Positions 62,564 through 64,000 of a stretch of DNA of 64,000 nucleotides are shown here, piece after piece. A model generated the notes under the pieces. That model had not been told where the DNA came from. It was given only the letters and a program-made list of their open reading frames with translations, and ran no database searches. The stretch comes from JAGGTJ01 sp964457545. GTDB taxonomy: Bacteria > Desulfobacterota > DSM-4660 > Desulfatiglandales > Desulfatiglandaceae. Within the stretch, counting starts at the first letter, position 1. Each line of letters starts with the position of its first letter. The stretch is taken from NCBI GenBank assembly GCA_964457545.1, contig CAYWEN010000004.1, forward strand, positions 1-64,000, written 5' to 3'. The translations under genes were made by a program, and so were the position numbers.

Positions 62564-63178
62564 ATGATACGAGGTAAGATGCTTTTTTGTTCCTTGCTTG
62601 TTATGTCTGTGTTTGTAGTAACAGATTGCACCATCTTTGCAAAAGATATGAAAAATGAGGCAGATCCAACTGTCTATATAAACCCGAAATCTGATTCATA
62701 TCATATTGGCTGTGGTGATATTCTGGAAATTACTACATGGAAAGAACCTGACTTTTCAAGGGATTCCGTCCTTGTCAGAATCGATGGTAAAATAAGCTTT
62801 CCCCTCTGCAATGATATACAGGCAGCAGGTCATACACCTATGGAGCTGAAAAAGGCCATTGAGCAGAAGTTGAAGGCTTTTATAGACAACCCTGTTGTAA
62901 CAGTTAGTATTGTCAATCCCATCAGTCAAAAGATATATATTTTGGGGGAGGTGTTGCATACTGGTGAATATCCACTTGTGAAACACCTGACGGTTCTTCA
63001 GGCATTTGCCCTTGCCGGTGGTTTTACAGAATGGGCGTCCAAATCCGAGATTATCCTGTTAAGGCATGAGGGTAAGCACGATAAGATAATAAGGGTAAAT
63101 TACAAGGACATCATTAAAGGAGAGGGCCTGGATCAGAATTTAAGATTAAAGGCAGATGATACTATAATTGTTCCGTAA
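62564..63178 (+). CDS. Wza-like polysaccharide export protein
   Basis: 204-residue periplasmic/outer-membrane export protein. A signal peptide (residues 1-26) precedes the polysaccharide export domain (about 40-120, with Y-H-I-G-C-G-D-I-L-E-I-T-T-W-K-E-P-D) and one SLBB domain (about 125-200, with K-I-Y-I-L-G-E-V and G-E-Y-P-L and L-Q-A-F-A-L-A-G-G-F-T-E-W-A-S-K-S). The V-V-T-D-C sequence resembles a poor lipobox, so lipid anchoring at Cys23 is possible but doubtful. It is shorter than E. coli Wza (379) and like the short export proteins of exosortase loci. AAGGAG lies 5 bases before the ATG. Confidence 0.9.
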   Translation: MIRGKMLFCSLLVMSVFVVTDCTIFAKDMKNEADPTVYINPKSDSYHIGCGDILEITTWKEPDFSRDSVLVRIDGKISFPLCNDIQAAGHTPMELKKAIEQKLKAFIDNPVVTVSIVNPISQKIYILGEVLHTGEYPLVKHLTVLQAFALAGGFTEWASKSEIILLRHEGKHDKIIRVNYKDIIKGEGLDQNLRLKADDTIIVP

Positions 63179-63365
63179 CCAATATGCAGTGACATCTTGT
63201 AATTCTTTCCTGACAACGTTTTGTGCTAAGGCGGTAAATCAACAGCTCAATCAGAAGAATATGTGGTATTGTACTGTCTGATGTTGTTGTATTTTGTCCG
63301 GACAGGATCTGATATTTGAGAAATAGCTGTTTTGTCACTGGAGAAAATGTAAGGAGATGTAAAGA

Positions 63366-64000
63366 ATGGTGGAGTATTCGGTCAGTCCTGAAGGTGAAAG
63401 GTTTGCCCTGCCAGATGAAGATGAATATGAAAAAGAATACAGAAGGCTGTCTTCTCTTGCAGATGAAAAAAGACAAAACGGTTCCGAGATAGTGGTAGTT
63501 ATGGGGCTTGGCTTTGTAGGGGCTGTTATGGCCGCTGTAGTTGCAGATTCTGTGGATAAAAAAACCGGTAATTCTGACAAATTTGTTATTGGAATGCAGA
63601 GACCAAGCCAGAGAAGTTTTTGGAAGATTCCTCTTTTTAACAGGGGGATATCACCGGTTGAGGCAGAGGATCCGGAGGTAGCGGAGATTATAAAAAGGTG
63701 TGTAATTCAGAAAAAGACCCTGACTGCCACCTTTACCAATGATGCCCTTAGGTTTGCAGATGTCCTTGTGCTTGATGTTCAGTGTGATTTTGTAAAGAAA
63801 TCACTTGGAGATATTAAAACCGGCAATGCAGATATAAGCGCCTTGGAAAAGAGCTTCAAAATCATTGGAGACAAAATTAATCCTGATTGTCTTGTCCTTA
63901 TAGAGACAACTGTTCCTCCCGGAACAACTGAGTACGTGGCTTATCCGATGATTAAAAAGGCATTTAAAAAAAGGGGAATAAAAAAAGAGCCTTTGCTTGC
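63366..64000 (+). CDS. nucleotide-sugar dehydrogenase, 3'-truncated by window end
   Basis: The first 211 codons of an NAD-dependent UDP-glucose/UDP-ManNAc-type dehydrogenase run past position 64000. After a charged N-terminal extension of about 45 residues the Rossmann motif V-V-M-G-L-G-F-V-G-A-V-M-A (near residue 46) appears. Later come the segments T-N-D-A-L and D-V-Q-C-D-F, and the family's E-T-T-V-P-P-G-T-T-E-Y (near 182). Such enzymes make uronic acid precursors for the polysaccharide. The extension before the nucleotide-binding fold is unusual. AAGGAG lies about 11 bases before the ATG at 63366. The exact sugar cannot be told from this fragment. Confidence 0.88.
   Translation, partial: MVEYSVSPEGERFALPDEDEYEKEYRRLSSLADEKRQNGSEIVVVMGLGFVGAVMAAVVADSVDKKTGNSDKFVIGMQRPSQRSFWKIPLFNRGISPVEAEDPEVAEIIKRCVIQKKTLTATFTNDALRFADVLVLDVQCDFVKKSLGDIKTGNADISALEKSFKIIGDKINPDCLVLIETTVPPGTTEYVAYPMIKKAFKKRGIKKEPLL

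Noticed and set aside
1..64000. CRISPR array, prophage, rRNA genes or complete insertion sequence
   Set aside because: No regularly spaced repeats, transposase or integrase genes, phage genes or rRNA segments were recognised.

Overview
The window reads as a chromosomal segment of an anaerobic Gram-negative bacterium, most likely a member of the Desulfobacterota (delta-proteobacterial sulfate-reducer type). Reasons: moderate-to-low GC; a complete set of outer-membrane genes (bamA, skp, lpxA/B/D/I, lolC/D); an HdrD/GlpC-like iron-sulfur protein whose reading frame crosses an in-frame UGA that looks like selenocysteine; a membrane-bound group 4 hydrogenase-like complex; menaquinone genes; and an F-type ATP synthase whose Fo genes sit apart from the F1 genes. 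Species-level placement is inference.

Layout. 0.4-3.9 kb (+): a large MscS-type channel and a Ca2+/cation antiporter. 4.0-11.8 kb (-): a six-gene operon hyfC-hyfE-hyfF-hyfG-hyfI-hyfB-like. The large subunit has lost all four Ni-Fe cysteines, so this is an energy-converting hydrogenase-related (Ehr-type) complex rather than a hydrogenase. 12.6-16.7 kb (-): gpmI, atpZ, atpI, atpB, atpE. 17.2-18.1 kb: HU, tRNA-Leu(CAA) and the divergent tRNA-Ala(GGC). 18.3-19.5 kb (-): the probable selenoprotein. 19.9-21.5 kb (-): release factor 3. 22-34.6 kb (+): lysS-lolC-lolD, then the envelope cluster bamA-skp-lpxD-fabZ-lpxA-lpxI-Gfo/Idh-lpxB. 34.8-43.5 kb: an NtrC-family regulator, a CheX-CheX-FliN fusion, a serine hydrolase, a zinc-ribbon protein, menA-menC and a PhnD-like binding protein. 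43.65 kb: tRNA-Gly(CCC). 44-55.9 kb (+): the conserved translation/RNA cluster rimP-nusA-infB-ylxP-rbfA-nrnA-truB-rpsO-pnp, followed by an M16 protease. 56.1-64 kb (+): a metallo-beta-lactamase-fold hydrolase, a GAF protein, and the start of an exopolysaccharide locus (outer-membrane barrel, Wzz-like protein, BY-kinase, Wza-like export protein, truncated nucleotide-sugar dehydrogenase).

How the genes work together. The Ehr-like complex, menaquinone genes and ATP synthase belong to membrane energy conservation. The selenoprotein is probably an electron-transfer partner or a thiol/disulfide-type oxidoreductase subunit. The central block builds lipid A and inserts outer-membrane proteins and lipoproteins. 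The late block makes and exports a polysaccharide.

Non-coding structure: two families of small MITE-like repeats, a third dispersed motif around rpsO and after the selenoprotein gene, a palindrome formed by back-to-back -35 boxes of divergent tRNA genes, and several clear terminators. I found no CRISPR array, rRNA gene, complete insertion sequence or prophage.
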